Shown piece by piece: positions 31,907 to 42,890 of a DNA stretch of 64,000 bases. Position 1 is the first letter of the stretch. Every line of letters starts with the position of its first letter. A model generated the notes under the pieces. That model did no database searches. It worked only from the letters and a program-made list of their open reading frames with translations, and was not told the DNA's origin. Both the position numbers and the translations under genes were made by a program. The DNA is taken from the NCBI GenBank assembly GCA_001769855.1, contig MEPP01000032.1, positions 62,001 to 126,000 of the forward strand, in the 5' to 3' direction. This stretch comes from Bdellovibrionales bacterium GWA2_49_15. GTDB taxonomy: Bacteria; Bdellovibrionota; Bacteriovoracia; Bacteriovoracales; Bacteriovoracaceae.

Positions 31907-33603
31907 TCACTATACTCGTAAGAGGAATAGTCAATCGCCTGAGACTCTTTTTTGACCTGGGCCTCATAGGCCAGATATTTAAGCGCGAATGGGCCATAAT
32001 TGATCTCGATAGGAATGCGCATAATTCCTGTGGGAGACTTGCTGAAAAAAGGGCCCTTGTAGAGAGAAAGCTGCTGAATAATCTCATCCGCTATCAGATT
32101 TTCCAGGTTGCCATCCCAAGGAGGGAGAATAAAATTCTTTCGATTCGCCTGCACCTGGTCTTCAATACTTTTAATCATGTTTTTGACAATGCTGTCTCTT
32201 TTCCTAACATTGCGTGGGTCTAAGTCATTCCACTCGCTTCTAATCCAGGCGAGAAAAGTGTTGTGAATCTCAAGATGAAACTTGGCCTTGATCTTTCCCA
32301 CAATTCGATTGGCGCGATCCAGCTCGCCCAAGTTGACGTCAAAGACCACTTTAAAATCCGGCCGAAAGGGATTGAAATACAATCCTCGATCCACCAGCTC
32401 CATCGCGAGCGGTTCCTCGTAGTAGAGATCGCGACTTTTCGTTTTCACCTGGCCCTGGGCCCACTCATCCCACATCTGATCAAAGCTGGCCCTCAACATG
32501 TCCTGTGAGGTGGTAAAGTTTGTACTTCGCAAAAGAAAATCCGGCACACCGGTGAGGAGCGACAGAAACTGGGATTGCTGAAAATTAAAATCGTCAAAAC
32601 TCTGAGTGTCAGTCCATTTTTTAATTTCAGGAACCTGCTCACGATTGAGAAAATCCAAATCTCTAAAGCTATGACAGTAAAGTGACTCGAGGTCGCCCTT
32701 GACTGATTTACTGCCAATGCTCCTGAAGATCTTCTTCTGCAGATATTCCGAGTTTCTCTTGCGGCAGATAAGATTCTCACACCAGACCTTGACACCGCTA
32801 TCTTTTCGAGAGGTTAAGTAGACCGAGTTATCAATGGAATTGTAGGCCATCTCTGTGTCCGTAAAGTGACGGATGACGGTGGCCATAATAATGGGATTGC
32901 GGAGGAAAGGTACCAGGAGCCGGGGGTTATCGGACTCGTTACCCCAAGTGCACACCGCGCGGAACAGCTTCACGGTCTGGAGGAACTCCAACTCACGGGA
33001 CTTCTCAGTTTGAAATTTGCCGGACAGGGCCTTGGAAAAAAGCGGGTTGTTTTCCACTGACGGAAGTTCGAACGATGCCCCATGCTCGAAGTAAACATCC
33101 AGATTTTTTCGCAGCTGTTTTAAGCTGATGATCGTTAAATTCTTGGAGCAGTATTGCCCGACTAAACGATCGGCCAGATTGCGCCATTCATCCTGACCAT
33201 ATTCGAGCTGCTTAGCATACAGGGCAATGGCGCGGGAAGTGAGATCGAGGCCGAGATATTGGAGGGTCGCCATAACCGAGCGTTTGACCTGGTCAAGCTC
33301 AATGGGCCTCGCATAAATGGCTTTCGGTGCGAAGGGGCAGTAATTTTTTAAATTCTCACCTTCCGAATAGACGCCGCGATAAAATGCCAGAAAGCGGGTA
33401 TAGGCGTTCATACTGGCATCCTGCTCTTTCTCAACCCGAAGAACATACTGAATGGGGTCGGATTTTCGCTCAAGTAAAATTTGCGACAGATCACCCAACA
33501 CAAGCGATTCTAGCGGTACAAAGGCCTGACCGGTGGAAGAAAACCACAGGCACCCGACTACCGCGACCAATATACTCAGGATTTTTATTCGCATATCCTT
33601 CAT
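31903..33603 (-). CDS. Secreted protein of unknown function, helical
   Basis: 566 residues from ATG 33603. Signal peptide of ~26 residues (KILSILVAVVGCLWFSST then GQA). The mature part is mostly helical, with six or more Cys (NYCPFAP, GQYCSKN, VCTWGN, WCENLICRKR, LYCHSF) and many Arg/Asp, with no known enzyme motif. The start lies only ~45 bases from that of the divergent TPR-like gene, so the two probably share a promoter region. Confidence 0.65.
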   Translation of the reverse strand: MKDMRIKILSILVAVVGCLWFSSTGQAFVPLESLVLGDLSQILLERKSDPIQYVLRVEKEQDASMNAYTRFLAFYRGVYSEGENLKNYCPFAPKAIYARPIELDQVKRSVMATLQYLGLDLTSRAIALYAKQLEYGQDEWRNLADRLVGQYCSKNLTIISLKQLRKNLDVYFEHGASFELPSVENNPLFSKALSGKFQTEKSRELEFLQTVKLFRAVCTWGNESDNPRLLVPFLRNPIIMATVIRHFTDTEMAYNSIDNSVYLTSRKDSGVKVWCENLICRKRNSEYLQKKIFRSIGSKSVKGDLESLYCHSFRDLDFLNREQVPEIKKWTDTQSFDDFNFQQSQFLSLLTGVPDFLLRSTNFTTSQDMLRASFDQMWDEWAQGQVKTKSRDLYYEEPLAMELVDRGLYFNPFRPDFKVVFDVNLGELDRANRIVGKIKAKFHLEIHNTFLAWIRSEWNDLDPRNVRKRDSIVKNMIKSIEDQVQANRKNFILPPWDGNLENLIADEIIQQLSLYKGPFFSKSPTGIMRIPIEINYGPFALKYLAYEAQVKKESQAIDYSSYEYSD

Positions 33604-33647
33604 CACATTTTTTAAGTTTATCGGTATAAGTCCCGAAGAGTTTGAAT

Positions 33648-35141
33648 ATGAAATGTCCTGAGCCGGTGTTGCTAAATAAATGGCCTTTTTTGCTGCTGAT
33701 TTGCGCCTTACTGTTTTTTAGCTCGCACCGGAACGCCTGGGCCCAAGGAAATTCTAACCAGGCCCCCAAAAAACTCCAGAAAGAGTTTGACGAGCTGGAA
33801 TGGGCGGGCCTTTCCCTTGCGGAAGTTGAAGAAAAGATTCAACAAATTGAGCTGTCTGCCAGAAAGCAGGATTTTCTCAATCTTCTGGAGGCCAAAAATT
33901 ATCTCATCAATGGTCAGGTTAAACGGGCGCAGTTCTTCCTGGAAAAATGGCGGCCCAAAGGTCAGGGGATTCAGATGGTGCGCAATCGCTACCTGGCCCT
34001 CATCTATTTTATCCAGGATCGTTTTGCAGATATGAACGAAATTCTGGATAATAAATTTTTCAGCAATGTCACCTATTATCCCCAAGTTTGCATGCTCAAA
34101 TTCATGGGGGCGATCGTGGCCCGAGATCGGAAAAAAATGAAAGAAGAGTTTTTTACCTGCGGGCCGCACACTTTTCATTTTTCCGACACCGAACATATGT
34201 GGCCGGAGTCTCTCTACAAATTCGCCAGTGGCGATAGCGATGCGCTCAGGGGAAAAGACTTAGGCCATATTGCCCGTGACCTGGAAGACAATAATATCAT
34301 TCGCATATGGCTGAAGCTGGGGCTCTACACCAATCGCGAGCGTTTCCTCGAACCATACCTGCAACAAATTCCGGGCGAAGCCTATCAATCTCACAAAACG
34401 CGGGAACTATTAGGTCTCATTTACTACCGCCTGGACGATGATAAGAAGGCCCTGGAATTTGTCGAAGACCTGAGTGGTCCCAACGCGGAAAATATCAAGG
34501 GAAATATTGAAATGACCAAAGGCCAGTATGAGTTGGCCTTCGGACATTTTAAGCTTGCTCTGTTAAAAAAAGAAAACTCCAAGAACGCCATTGAGCGCGC
34601 CCTGCCGCTGGCCTGGATTCTTGGCCAGTATAAGGACGGCCTCTCTCTATTGTCGCGCATTCTTGATCAGGAGACGGATATTCGCAAAAAAGTTCTTCTC
34701 AATACCGCTTTCCAGGTCCGACTCGGTAATTTTCAGCGCTCCCATCAGCAGATGCGCTCGCTGAAGATGCTCTTTCAAGGTGAGCTGCCAAAAGAGGCCG
34801 CCGTCATGGGAAGCTATATCGCGCTCATGAACGAGGATATAAGGCTGGCCTATCTCAACGCCAACAATGCTTGCCGAAAAAATGATGGCCTTAATTGTTG
34901 GTTCCTCTATCAAAGCATCATCTGGGATGACTTATCTAAAACCATGAAACGTGACGAGCAAACGTATAGTGATACGGAAGTCACGAGCAACGATTTAAAG
35001 CAAAAAACCACAGGCGGTCCGCTCAAGGAAACCTTGCTGATTGATCAAAAAGACATTGAAGAACTCGATGGCATCGAAGTCCAGCTTCTCGGCCAAAAAG
35101 CAGTTCCCGCTACCTCAAAAAAAGTAACGGTAGTCCATTGA
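33648..35141 (+). CDS. Secreted TPR-like protein
   Basis: 497 residues from ATG 33648 (GAAGAG upstream). Signal peptide at 1-33 (PFLLLICALLFFSSHRNAWA). The mature protein is built of helix pairs with TPR-like spacing (LLGLIYYRLDDDKKALEFVE, GNIEMTKGQYELAFGHFKLA, AWILGQYKDGLSLLSRILDQ). TPR solenoids hold protein partners, here in the periplasm. The last ~60 residues are low-complexity. Its 3' end overlaps the convergent FecR gene by 27 bases. Confidence 0.7.
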   Translation: MKCPEPVLLNKWPFLLLICALLFFSSHRNAWAQGNSNQAPKKLQKEFDELEWAGLSLAEVEEKIQQIELSARKQDFLNLLEAKNYLINGQVKRAQFFLEKWRPKGQGIQMVRNRYLALIYFIQDRFADMNEILDNKFFSNVTYYPQVCMLKFMGAIVARDRKKMKEEFFTCGPHTFHFSDTEHMWPESLYKFASGDSDALRGKDLGHIARDLEDNNIIRIWLKLGLYTNRERFLEPYLQQIPGEAYQSHKTRELLGLIYYRLDDDKKALEFVEDLSGPNAENIKGNIEMTKGQYELAFGHFKLALLKKENSKNAIERALPLAWILGQYKDGLSLLSRILDQETDIRKKVLLNTAFQVRLGNFQRSHQQMRSLKMLFQGELPKEAAVMGSYIALMNEDIRLAYLNANNACRKNDGLNCWFLYQSIIWDDLSKTMKRDEQTYSDTEVTSNDLKQKTTGGPLKETLLIDQKDIEELDGIEVQLLGQKAVPATSKKVTVVH

Positions 35142-36992
35142 GAGGCCGGTCGTGGTGTGATTTGCATCGGCCTGAAACCCAGGACCGCCCGCAGTACTCA
35201 TCTCCGTTTTAAAAAGTGGCCCGGCTTCGAGCACATGGACCGGACGCCACTGATAGCGAACCTTGGGAGAAATTTCGAAACCATAACCGATACCGGTTTT
35301 CATATTGGCCTTCTTCTTGGCCGGCATTAAAATCACGTTACCATCAAAGATCAGGTTCAATTTATTTTTTTCCCAAATTATTCCTGTCGCCCTGGCCTTC
35401 ATCTTAATGCGCGCCACTCGCTCGATACTTTGAAGATTCCCGGTATATTTGAGATAGGGAGTTTGCTCTGTACTACCGACGGCCAAAAGACTCCAATGAT
35501 CATTCAAAATTAACTTACCGCCGGTTGAGATCGCCAGATGCATGTCCGAACCTTGGAGCAGAGAAGGATTGGCAGTTTTGTAATCGATAAAATGAGTCCC
35601 AATCGAAATGAACGGCTGAAATTGTGTCCCCGATGCCATAAACCACCAGGCCTCATAATATTTGTAACTGTCAGTTTTGAGGGTTGTGGCCGGATGACTA
35701 GGATCGTTGGAATATTCCAACTCCTGTGACATTAACCCGGTCTCTAACTTGAGCTGGTCCTTGGTTGCCAACTCCTGCACGGTTAGGGACCTTTCCTCTA
35801 TGACAATTTCATCCACATGAGGGCTGAGAATCACTTGGGAATTCAAATTTTGATTCAAGCTGTCCGCCATCGCCAGGATGACGGGATCGTCTTTTTTCAC
35901 ACCATTCACATCCGGCACAAAACCTTTTATGGCATCAAGCCGGACGCCAGCAGGGGCTTTATATTGCCCGGTTTCAGTATCAATCGCACCGACATTTTTA
36001 GGGACAAAAACACCAAATTTATCATTAAACTCACTGTCCTTCGGAGGAGGAACATAGAGCCCGCTTTCCAGGTCCACCATACCACCCGACTTCGGTGCAT
36101 ACAGGTCTTTTTTTATGTCTACCACGCCTTCGGCGGCCACCTTCTGCGCTTCCTGTTTAACACTCAAACGCAGATCATCCAAATTTTGAACGGATGCTTC
36201 AGAGGCATTCACCGTCCCCTTACTTTTTTCTTTCATCTCCGCATTATTGTAAAGCGCATTGAGCTGAACCGGTGAAATCTTCACCGGTTCCGAAGCACGA
36301 TCGAGGGCCTGCACTGTGCCGGAGAATTGCCCCCCTTTGACCTCCACAACTTTGTCACTCTCCAGAACTTTTACCAATCCTTTCGTTTCGCCTATTGACT
36401 CGTCCGTCTGCTTCACGGTCGTTCCTTGGGCCGTAACCTCATCAATCTCTATTTTACGAACTTTTTCAAGTTGGGCGGCACGAACCTGCGCCTCATCAAC
36501 CTGGGCCATGGCCACCTTTCCCTCAAAGGTCACGAGAGCGGTATTTTTATTTTCAGGATTATAGATTGTTTGAAAATCCGTACCGCGAACTCCCATCGCC
36601 GCCGTTTGAGTGCGAATCAGCAGCTTGGTGCGCTTCGAGGCATCACCTTCCACCTGGGAGCGCAGCTTACCTTTCAAAAGAGTGATCACGCCGGGAGCGT
36701 CGGCCTTACTGATCTCCTTGAGGACCATCATGCTTTTCGGCCCCAGCGAAACGAGGGAGCGATCACTCATCCGCACCTGCACAAAACTATTTTCATAAGT
36801 TACAAGCGATGTATCCGCCACAAAAGAATCGGCTGCCTGTACCGTCGTCGGCAAATGGGCCCCTGAGCGTAATTGAGTAACTTTGCCTCTGATCTTTTCA
36901 ACTTTTCCGATGGCCGGCGGGGCCTTCGCTTCTGTCACAAACCAGCAACAAAGGACCAAGGCCCCTATCGATAATTTAAATAATTGGGACAT
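35115..36992 (-). CDS. FecR-domain protein with C-terminal outer-membrane-like beta domain
   Basis: 625 residues from ATG 36992, signal peptide at 1-23. Residues ~25-165 are a FecR-type domain (VRMSDRSLVSLGPKSMMVLK, TAAMGVRGTDFQ). A helical linker follows. Residues ~300-370 hold short repeats ending in acidic-aromatic turns (GGMVDLESGLYVPPPKDSEF, NDKFGVFVPKNVGAIDTETG, QYKAP). From ~440 to the end, strands such as SMDYRYFF at the terminus look like a beta-barrel closing at Phe. In this context it is an envelope protein rather than an iron-signalling anti-sigma. The repeat motif recurs in the FHA-RDD protein at 53264-56059. Confidence 0.75.
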   Translation of the reverse strand: MSQLFKLSIGALVLCCWFVTEAKAPPAIGKVEKIRGKVTQLRSGAHLPTTVQAADSFVADTSLVTYENSFVQVRMSDRSLVSLGPKSMMVLKEISKADAPGVITLLKGKLRSQVEGDASKRTKLLIRTQTAAMGVRGTDFQTIYNPENKNTALVTFEGKVAMAQVDEAQVRAAQLEKVRKIEIDEVTAQGTTVKQTDESIGETKGLVKVLESDKVVEVKGGQFSGTVQALDRASEPVKISPVQLNALYNNAEMKEKSKGTVNASEASVQNLDDLRLSVKQEAQKVAAEGVVDIKKDLYAPKSGGMVDLESGLYVPPPKDSEFNDKFGVFVPKNVGAIDTETGQYKAPAGVRLDAIKGFVPDVNGVKKDDPVILAMADSLNQNLNSQVILSPHVDEIVIEERSLTVQELATKDQLKLETGLMSQELEYSNDPSHPATTLKTDSYKYYEAWWFMASGTQFQPFISIGTHFIDYKTANPSLLQGSDMHLAISTGGKLILNDHWSLLAVGSTEQTPYLKYTGNLQSIERVARIKMKARATGIIWEKNKLNLIFDGNVILMPAKKKANMKTGIGYGFEISPKVRYQWRPVHVLEAGPLFKTEMSTAGGPGFQADANHTTTGLSMDYRYFF

Positions 36993-37087
36993 AGATCGTA
37001 GACCTCTCACATGTAAGTATTTAATTAGATAATTGTATACCAAGAACGAATACCCACAAAGAGGTCTTTGGTCCTAGGGCGAAGACA

Positions 37088-38617
37088 TTATTTCGCGCGT
37101 GTTCTCATTTCCTTACCATCGAAGGAAAAAAGGGTTTCGGTATCGTCAACTTTGGTGACCAGATTGATAGGTCTTTTCCAAAGCTGGAAGATATTTCTCA
37201 TCGTCTCGGTGGCAAATCCCATATCGAGATCAACTCCCTGGTGCACATGGTGCAAGAGTAGCTCCCCGCGATTTTCAAAATTGGCTTCGGTAATCTCGAT
37301 CAGGGGCTGGCCGAAATTGGTGAGAGAAGTGAGAAGTTTTGATTTTATCAGCTGAAAATCTCGCGTCTCGATTTCATTTCGACCAGTTCGAGGATTGTAT
37401 TTGTAAGTGAAGAGCTGCTGCCGCTCGCAGAACTCTTGAGTGAAGAACTCGTCTATGAACGTGATGTCATTATGGGTGCGCCGGACCTGGAAGATTTTTT
37501 CTCTTCCCTGACCCAGATTTTTATTCCAATGGGTCTTTTCATGCATCTCATTACATTCCAAATAATCTTTGCCAAACTTTCCGGTGTTCCAGCGATACTC
37601 GATATCGCGAAACAGCTCGATACCGACCTTGTAGGGATTGAGCTGCTGCCGGGACATGGCCATGACTCCGGCGTGATGGTCGGCAAAATCAATAATCTCA
37701 CTCGGTGCCAGGGCCTTGGTACACATAATCGTGGAGTGCCAGTAGCTGGCCCATCCCTCATTCATAATCTTGGTCATTCTCTGGGGTAAAAAATAATAGG
37801 CCTCGTCCCGCAAAATTCCGATCACATCCGATTCCCATTCCTGCAGAGGCGCATAATCCATCAAAAAGGCCATGATATCTTTGCTGGGAAGTTTTCTGGT
37901 CGCCGCGGCCATGGGACGGGCCTCATCTTTACCATGATCCTCGTCTTTTGCCGGTCCTTCTTGCTTTTCTTTGTAACGTTCCTTGGAGCGCATAAAAGAT
38001 TTAAGCGCTTGGGAGCGATCATCTTCCTGCCCGTGCTCTTTTTCATCGCTGGCCATCTTTTCAAGATCGGTTCTTCGTCTTTGCAGCTCAGCCGTTTCAA
38101 ACAGCACATCCATGGATAGAAGATTTTCCAAGGACAGCACTCGATCAATGTGGGCCTCGACGCGATCCTGGCCAAAGCGATTCATGTAGCGTCGGATTTT
38201 GGTGCCATGATTGGCCATGACATCCATCATTTTTCTGTCAGTCGTGTTAAACCACAAGTTATTCTTAAAAAAATCAGCATGGCCGAAAACGTGGGCCATA
38301 ACAATTTTTTGATCAACCCAATGATTGGCATTCAAAAGATAGGCATAACAGGGATTGGTATTCACCACCATTTCATAAATTTTTTGCAAACCGTAGGCAT
38401 ACCCTTTGGAAAGCTGGTCATACTCCATCCCAAAGCGCCAGTGCGGGTAGCGCGAAGGAAAACCACCCTGGGCCGCCAAAATATTGACCGTATCGTAGTC
38501 ACAAACCTCAAACAGCACCGGATAAAAATCGAGTCCGGCACTTAGAGCATATCCTTCGATCTCTTCCTTAAGTGTCTGAAGCTCTCCATCAATGGATCGA
38601 GTGCGGAAATTCGTCAT
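37088..38617 (-). CDS. spoVR: SpoVR/YcgB family protein
   Basis: 509 residues, the usual length. Conserved blocks include [54 protein letters not shown] and [13 protein letters not shown]. It is a cytoplasmic protein linked to stress and stationary phase in enterobacteria and to spore cortex in Bacillus. It starts 4 bases inside the yeaH stop, giving the conserved order prkA-yeaH-spoVR, which is inherited as a unit in many Proteobacteria. The molecular activity is not established. Confidence 0.95.
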   Translation of the reverse strand: MTNFRTRSIDGELQTLKEEIEGYALSAGLDFYPVLFEVCDYDTVNILAAQGGFPSRYPHWRFGMEYDQLSKGYAYGLQKIYEMVVNTNPCYAYLLNANHWVDQKIVMAHVFGHADFFKNNLWFNTTDRKMMDVMANHGTKIRRYMNRFGQDRVEAHIDRVLSLENLLSMDVLFETAELQRRRTDLEKMASDEKEHGQEDDRSQALKSFMRSKERYKEKQEGPAKDEDHGKDEARPMAAATRKLPSKDIMAFLMDYAPLQEWESDVIGILRDEAYYFLPQRMTKIMNEGWASYWHSTIMCTKALAPSEIIDFADHHAGVMAMSRQQLNPYKVGIELFRDIEYRWNTGKFGKDYLECNEMHEKTHWNKNLGQGREKIFQVRRTHNDITFIDEFFTQEFCERQQLFTYKYNPRTGRNEIETRDFQLIKSKLLTSLTNFGQPLIEITEANFENRGELLLHHVHQGVDLDMGFATETMRNIFQLWKRPINLVTKVDDTETLFSFDGKEMRTRAK

Positions 38618-39726
38618 TTACCCTTCCCAAGAAAATCTTTAATTGAATCCAAAATCGAATCTTTGTTTTTTATCTTGCTCAAAATAACCTTCTCGCCCGT
38701 TTCTCCGTAATGGGAACTTAAATCTTTGTAGAATTGGCCGGAGCCATAACGACTTTCAACCTGGCCATAACAGAAGACGTTGGAGCTCGGGAGAATTTCC
38801 TGGTCGAGGATTTCCAAGCAAATTTTGGTATCGTCAGTGCTCCAATTGTCCCCGTCTGAAAAATGAAACGGATAGATATTCCAATCGGCCGAGTTATAAT
38901 CAGCGGCGATGATATCGCGACATAATTTGAAGGCGGAGGAGATCAACGTTCCCCCACTCTCTCGGGTTCGAAAGAAGGTTTCCTCATCAACCTCTTTTGC
39001 CGTGGCATCGTGGATGATATAGCGAATCACGATATCCTTGTACTGACTTTTTAACCACAGGTTGATCCAAAAGCTCTCGGTTCGAACAATTTCCTTTTGC
39101 TCGTCCCCCATAGAACCGGACACATCCATCATATAAATTACGACTGCGGCATTTTCAAATTCAGTCTTCATGTCTGAAGATCGAAATCGGAAATCCTGGC
39201 GAATGGGAATAATGATCGGATTTTTCGCGTCGTACGTTCCCGAAGCCACCTGTCGCTTTAAGGCCTCCTTATAGGAACGCTTAAAATGCTTTAAAGAATC
39301 AGGGCCGGTTGTGCCAATACTCGTGTAGCGTTTGGCATCGCTTTGAATCGTTTTCTTTCCCTTGGGCTCAATATTAGGCAGGGCCAGCTCATCACCTAAA
39401 ATCTGGGCCAGCTCTTGCAGACTTAGATCAACCTCGAGTTCCTTCTTACCTTCCCCTTCTCCCGCTTCTCCTTTCCCGGGCCCTTCGCCTTGCTGTCCAT
39501 CGACGGGATCACCCGGTTGACCTTCACCTTGCCCCATTCCTCCCTGCTGACGTTCCCCAAATTTAAAACGGGGGATATCAATCGAAGGCATGGGTATGCG
39601 GTAAGTGCCATCACCTTTGGGCAAAGGCATTTCTCCCTTGGAAATGTACTTCCGCAGATTTTCGCGAATCTTACCCTTGATAATTTTACGAAAGCGAGAA
39701 TGGTCGCGCTTAATCGGATGATCCAT
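38614..39726 (-). CDS. yeaH: YeaH/DUF444 protein with VWA-like domain
   Basis: 370 residues. An N-terminal basic region ([20 protein letters not shown]) is followed by a Gly/Glu/Gln-rich linker. A von Willebrand A-like domain from ~185 has the MIDAS start [18 protein letters not shown] (DxSxS) and later [10 protein letters not shown] and FSDGDNWS. Members work with PrkA and SpoVR in stress and nitrogen-starvation responses. A 35-base gap separates it from prkA; it overlaps spoVR by 4 bases. Confidence 0.95.
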   Translation of the reverse strand: MDHPIKRDHSRFRKIIKGKIRENLRKYISKGEMPLPKGDGTYRIPMPSIDIPRFKFGERQQGGMGQGEGQPGDPVDGQQGEGPGKGEAGEGEGKKELEVDLSLQELAQILGDELALPNIEPKGKKTIQSDAKRYTSIGTTGPDSLKHFKRSYKEALKRQVASGTYDAKNPIIIPIRQDFRFRSSDMKTEFENAAVVIYMMDVSGSMGDEQKEIVRTESFWINLWLKSQYKDIVIRYIIHDATAKEVDEETFFRTRESGGTLISSAFKLCRDIIAADYNSADWNIYPFHFSDGDNWSTDDTKICLEILDQEILPSSNVFCYGQVESRYGSGQFYKDLSSHYGETGEKVILSKIKNKDSILDSIKDFLGKGK

Positions 39727-39761
39727 AAATCTCCATCAACTTAACTTCAACTCCAAGTGTT

Positions 39762-41819
39762 TTAGGATTTTGCCGAATCCCCCTTGGCAAAAATTGAGGC
39801 AACAAAATTCAGAGCATCCGTGGCACAAATCTCACAATAGCCAAAATTCTTGATCAAACGTGATTTAACAACATCGATCTTTTCCTGGGTTTCCTTATCC
39901 ACAACCTTAGAAATGATAGTTGTTAACTTAATCGAGTCTTTCTGATCTTCGAAGAGTTTTAACTCTAATGCGCGATGAAGTCTTTCATTCATCTTATAAT
40001 CGAAAACTTTCCCCTCGATGGCCAGCGCACCGATATAATTCATTATCTCGCGTCTAAAATCGTCTTTGCGAGATTCGGGAATATCAATTTTTTCTTCAAT
40101 CGAACGCATAAACCGCTCATCGGCATCTTCCAGGCGGTTGCTGTACTTGTTCCTCACTTTCTCTTTTTGGGTGTAAGCCTTGACGTTATCAATATAGTTG
40201 GCGCAAAGGGTTTGAATCGCCGTCTCGTCCACACTGATGGCCTTCTGCACGTCATTTTTAACAATATCTTCATATTCCTGTCGTGCTACTGCCAACATTT
40301 CCTTGAAGTGATCCAACTGCTCTTGGCCGTTAATGAGGGCATGATGCTTCAACCCTGCCTCCAGCTCGTTGAAGACCATAAAAGGATTGAGACAGCCCAC
40401 ATGGCCGTGCTTAACCAAAGAATTTGAAATCTTGTCCTGAATATAACGGGGAGAAATGCCTTCGAGACCTTCGCGCATGGCCTCTTTGCGCAGCTCTTTT
40501 ACATTATCCTCATTATAACCTGGCAAAGTCTTGCCATTATAGAGCTTCATCTTCTGGAGCTTGGTCAGATCAGATTTTTTCGGTTCCTCGAGACGGGTGA
40601 GAATGGCCCAGGTCGCAGCCATCTCAATCGTATGGGGAGCGATATGCACATGGGGAATTTTATCCAGATTGAAATCCTTCAAATAGATGCGAACCTCTTG
40701 CTCAAGTCGCGTAATATAAGGAATATCAATTTTAACCGTTCGGTCGCGCAAGGCCTCCATAAACTCGTTACTTTGCAATCGCCGATATTCCGGCTCATTG
40801 GTGTGACCAATGATCACCTCATCAATATCAGTTTGAGCAAACTTCTTTGGCTTTATGGAGTGTTCCTGCGAGGCACCCAGCAAGTCGTACAAGAAGGCCA
40901 CATCTAGTTTCAACATCTCAATGAACTCAATGATGCCACGATTGGCAATGTTAAATTCACCATCAAAGTTAAACGCCCGTGGATCGGAATCAGAGCCATA
41001 CTGGGCAATTTTGCGATAGTTGATATCACCGGTTAACTCAGTCGAATCCTGGTTTTTCTCGTCCTTCGGCTGGAAGGTGCCGATTCCGATTCGGTCTTTT
41101 TCCGACAGCAGCATACGCTTGACTCGGATGTGGGACATGACCTTTTCCCAATTTCCGTTATATTTATCCATATAAGCGCTGTAAATATAGCGATCGGCAG
41201 GGCATAGAGCGCCCTTAATTTTTATCTTAAAATCAGACGAGAGTCCCTTATTCAAATTATCCAGAAAGTCCTTGCGCACTTCAACGGGAATCAACTTGAG
41301 GGGTTCCTCATGCATTGGTGATGGGAAGATTTTCTGACCGCCTAATATCTCAGTTTCCTGATCATCAACCCATTCAAAAGTGTAGAGGGCCCCATCATCA
41401 GTGCGGGAGTAATGCTCAATACCTTTTTTAAACAGACGCGCGATGGAAGATTTCGCAGAGCCGACCGGTCCATGCAATAAGAGGACCCGTTTCTCAGTTC
41501 CATAACCAGCGGCCGCAGATTTAAAAAAATTCACTAACTTCATTAGATGAACGTCGATCCCATAAACGGCATCTCGGCCGACATCAAACGGATCATCAAA
41601 GAAGTGATAGCGGGTCACTTCTTTCTTGTATTCCTGGTACTGCGAATGTCCAAAGGAAAACACCATATCGTACACTCGCTGAAATGCATTTCGAGTGACT
41701 TTTGGATTTTTACTAACGAGCTCAAGATATTCTTGAAAAGAACCTCTCCAATGAAGATGTTTAAAATCTTCAGGTCTGTAATGCTGTCGCATATATTGAT
41801 TCACATCTAATTTCGCCAT
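39762..41819 (-). CDS. prkA: PrkA/YeaG AAA-ATPase/serine protein kinase
   Basis: 685 residues. An AAA domain (~50-400) has Walker [18 protein letters not shown] and the PrkA box ([40 protein letters not shown]). The C-terminal part is the PrkA kinase-like region. Family members were described as Ser/Thr kinases, and recent work treats them as AAA proteases/ATPases. It leads prkA-yeaH-spoVR and is divergent from a PP2C phosphatase with ~185 bases between. Its promoter is presumably in that interval. Confidence 0.95.
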   Translation of the reverse strand: MAKLDVNQYMRQHYRPEDFKHLHWRGSFQEYLELVSKNPKVTRNAFQRVYDMVFSFGHSQYQEYKKEVTRYHFFDDPFDVGRDAVYGIDVHLMKLVNFFKSAAAGYGTEKRVLLLHGPVGSAKSSIARLFKKGIEHYSRTDDGALYTFEWVDDQETEILGGQKIFPSPMHEEPLKLIPVEVRKDFLDNLNKGLSSDFKIKIKGALCPADRYIYSAYMDKYNGNWEKVMSHIRVKRMLLSEKDRIGIGTFQPKDEKNQDSTELTGDINYRKIAQYGSDSDPRAFNFDGEFNIANRGIIEFIEMLKLDVAFLYDLLGASQEHSIKPKKFAQTDIDEVIIGHTNEPEYRRLQSNEFMEALRDRTVKIDIPYITRLEQEVRIYLKDFNLDKIPHVHIAPHTIEMAATWAILTRLEEPKKSDLTKLQKMKLYNGKTLPGYNEDNVKELRKEAMREGLEGISPRYIQDKISNSLVKHGHVGCLNPFMVFNELEAGLKHHALINGQEQLDHFKEMLAVARQEYEDIVKNDVQKAISVDETAIQTLCANYIDNVKAYTQKEKVRNKYSNRLEDADERFMRSIEEKIDIPESRKDDFRREIMNYIGALAIEGKVFDYKMNERLHRALELKLFEDQKDSIKLTTIISKVVDKETQEKIDVVKSRLIKNFGYCEICATDALNFVASIFAKGDSAKS

Positions 41820-41950
41820 TATCCCTCCACAGCGTAGAACTTTCTGCTTCCATGTTACCTCATGTTACACGGGGATTCAAAAAGCAAACGCAGAAAATAA
41901 AACGAATTATGACCGCCTTTTTTACTCAGGAAGAAATCATCATAGATGGG

Positions 41951-41978
41951 TTGACACTGGACGAAGACCACCTAGAAT
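41951..41978 (+). promoter_or_regulatory. Sigma-70-type promoter upstream of PP2C
   Basis: TTGACA (41951-41956) and TAGAAT (41973-41978) are 16 bases apart, 27 bases before the PP2C start, with AGAGGA before the ATG. A second TATACT box follows at 41984. Inferred from consensus match and position. Confidence 0.55.
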
Positions 41979-42005
41979 TTAGCTATACTCTTAAGAGGAT
42001 GATGT

Positions 42006-42797
42006 ATGCAGGTACTGGCGGCCGGGCTCACGGATATTGGTAAAAAAAGAAAAACCAACCAGGATGCGATCTACGTCAATCTCGAGAAAAATTTTTTTGT
42101 TGTCGCCGATGGAATGGGTGGACATAACGGCGGCGATATCGCCTCCGCCATGGCGGTAAAATGCATACCGGAGTATCTGCTTGAGCATTATTCGGAAGAC
42201 CCAATTCACCTCATGCGCAACTCTATTCGCTACGCCAATGCCGCTATTCACAAGAAGGCCAAGCAGGATGTGAAATTAGATGGAATGGGCACAACCTCCG
42301 TGGCCCTCCTTTTTAAGCACGACACGCGACCGGAAGGTAATGGCCAAGCGGTTGTTGTCTATCTCGCCAACGTCGGCGACTCACGGTGCTACCTGGTTAA
42401 TTCCCACCAACTCTACCAAATGTCCGCCGACCATAGTCTGGTGCAGGAAAAACTTGCGCTCTCCATCATCGGCGGGATCGGTGAGTATACGCGCGAGAAC
42501 GCCGCCGTTGATCCACAGAAAAATATTATTGTCCGCACTGTTGGTTTTGAAGAAAACGTGGACGTTGATGTGTTTACCTATAAGGTGTCCAAGAATGACA
42601 TGCTTCTGATCTGCTCCGACGGCCTGCATGGACGCGTAAGCGATCGCGACATACTTCATACCGTCAACACCCATGTGCCCTCCCCCGCCGAGAGCACGAA
42701 GGAAAATTTGCAGACCGCCGTCAAGGCCCTCATTGACCTGGCCAATCACAACGGGGGAAATGACAATATTAGCGTGGTTTTGGTTTTGGCAAAGTAG
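42006..42797 (+). CDS. PP2C-family Ser/Thr protein phosphatase
   Basis: 263 residues. All main PP2C motifs are present: RKTNQDA (motif 1), VADGMGGHNGGDIAS (metal Asp and GG), VYLANVGDSRCYL, MSADHSLVQE, LLICSDGLHGRVSD and GGNDNISVVLV. It removes phosphate from Ser/Thr using Mn/Mg and has no membrane segment. It is divergent from prkA, so kinase and phosphatase may share control. Upstream promoter noted at 41951. Confidence 0.96.
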   Translation: MQVLAAGLTDIGKKRKTNQDAIYVNLEKNFFVVADGMGGHNGGDIASAMAVKCIPEYLLEHYSEDPIHLMRNSIRYANAAIHKKAKQDVKLDGMGTTSVALLFKHDTRPEGNGQAVVVYLANVGDSRCYLVNSHQLYQMSADHSLVQEKLALSIIGGIGEYTRENAAVDPQKNIIVRTVGFEENVDVDVFTYKVSKNDMLLICSDGLHGRVSDRDILHTVNTHVPSPAESTKENLQTAVKALIDLANHNGGNDNISVVLVLAK

Positions 42798-42890
42798 CCT
42801 TGGAAGTCGATCTCTGCTTGCCACCCTCCGCCCCCACAGCTAAAATCTTTTTAAAGAATTTCAATCTGTTAATTTGGATAGGCATATAAC

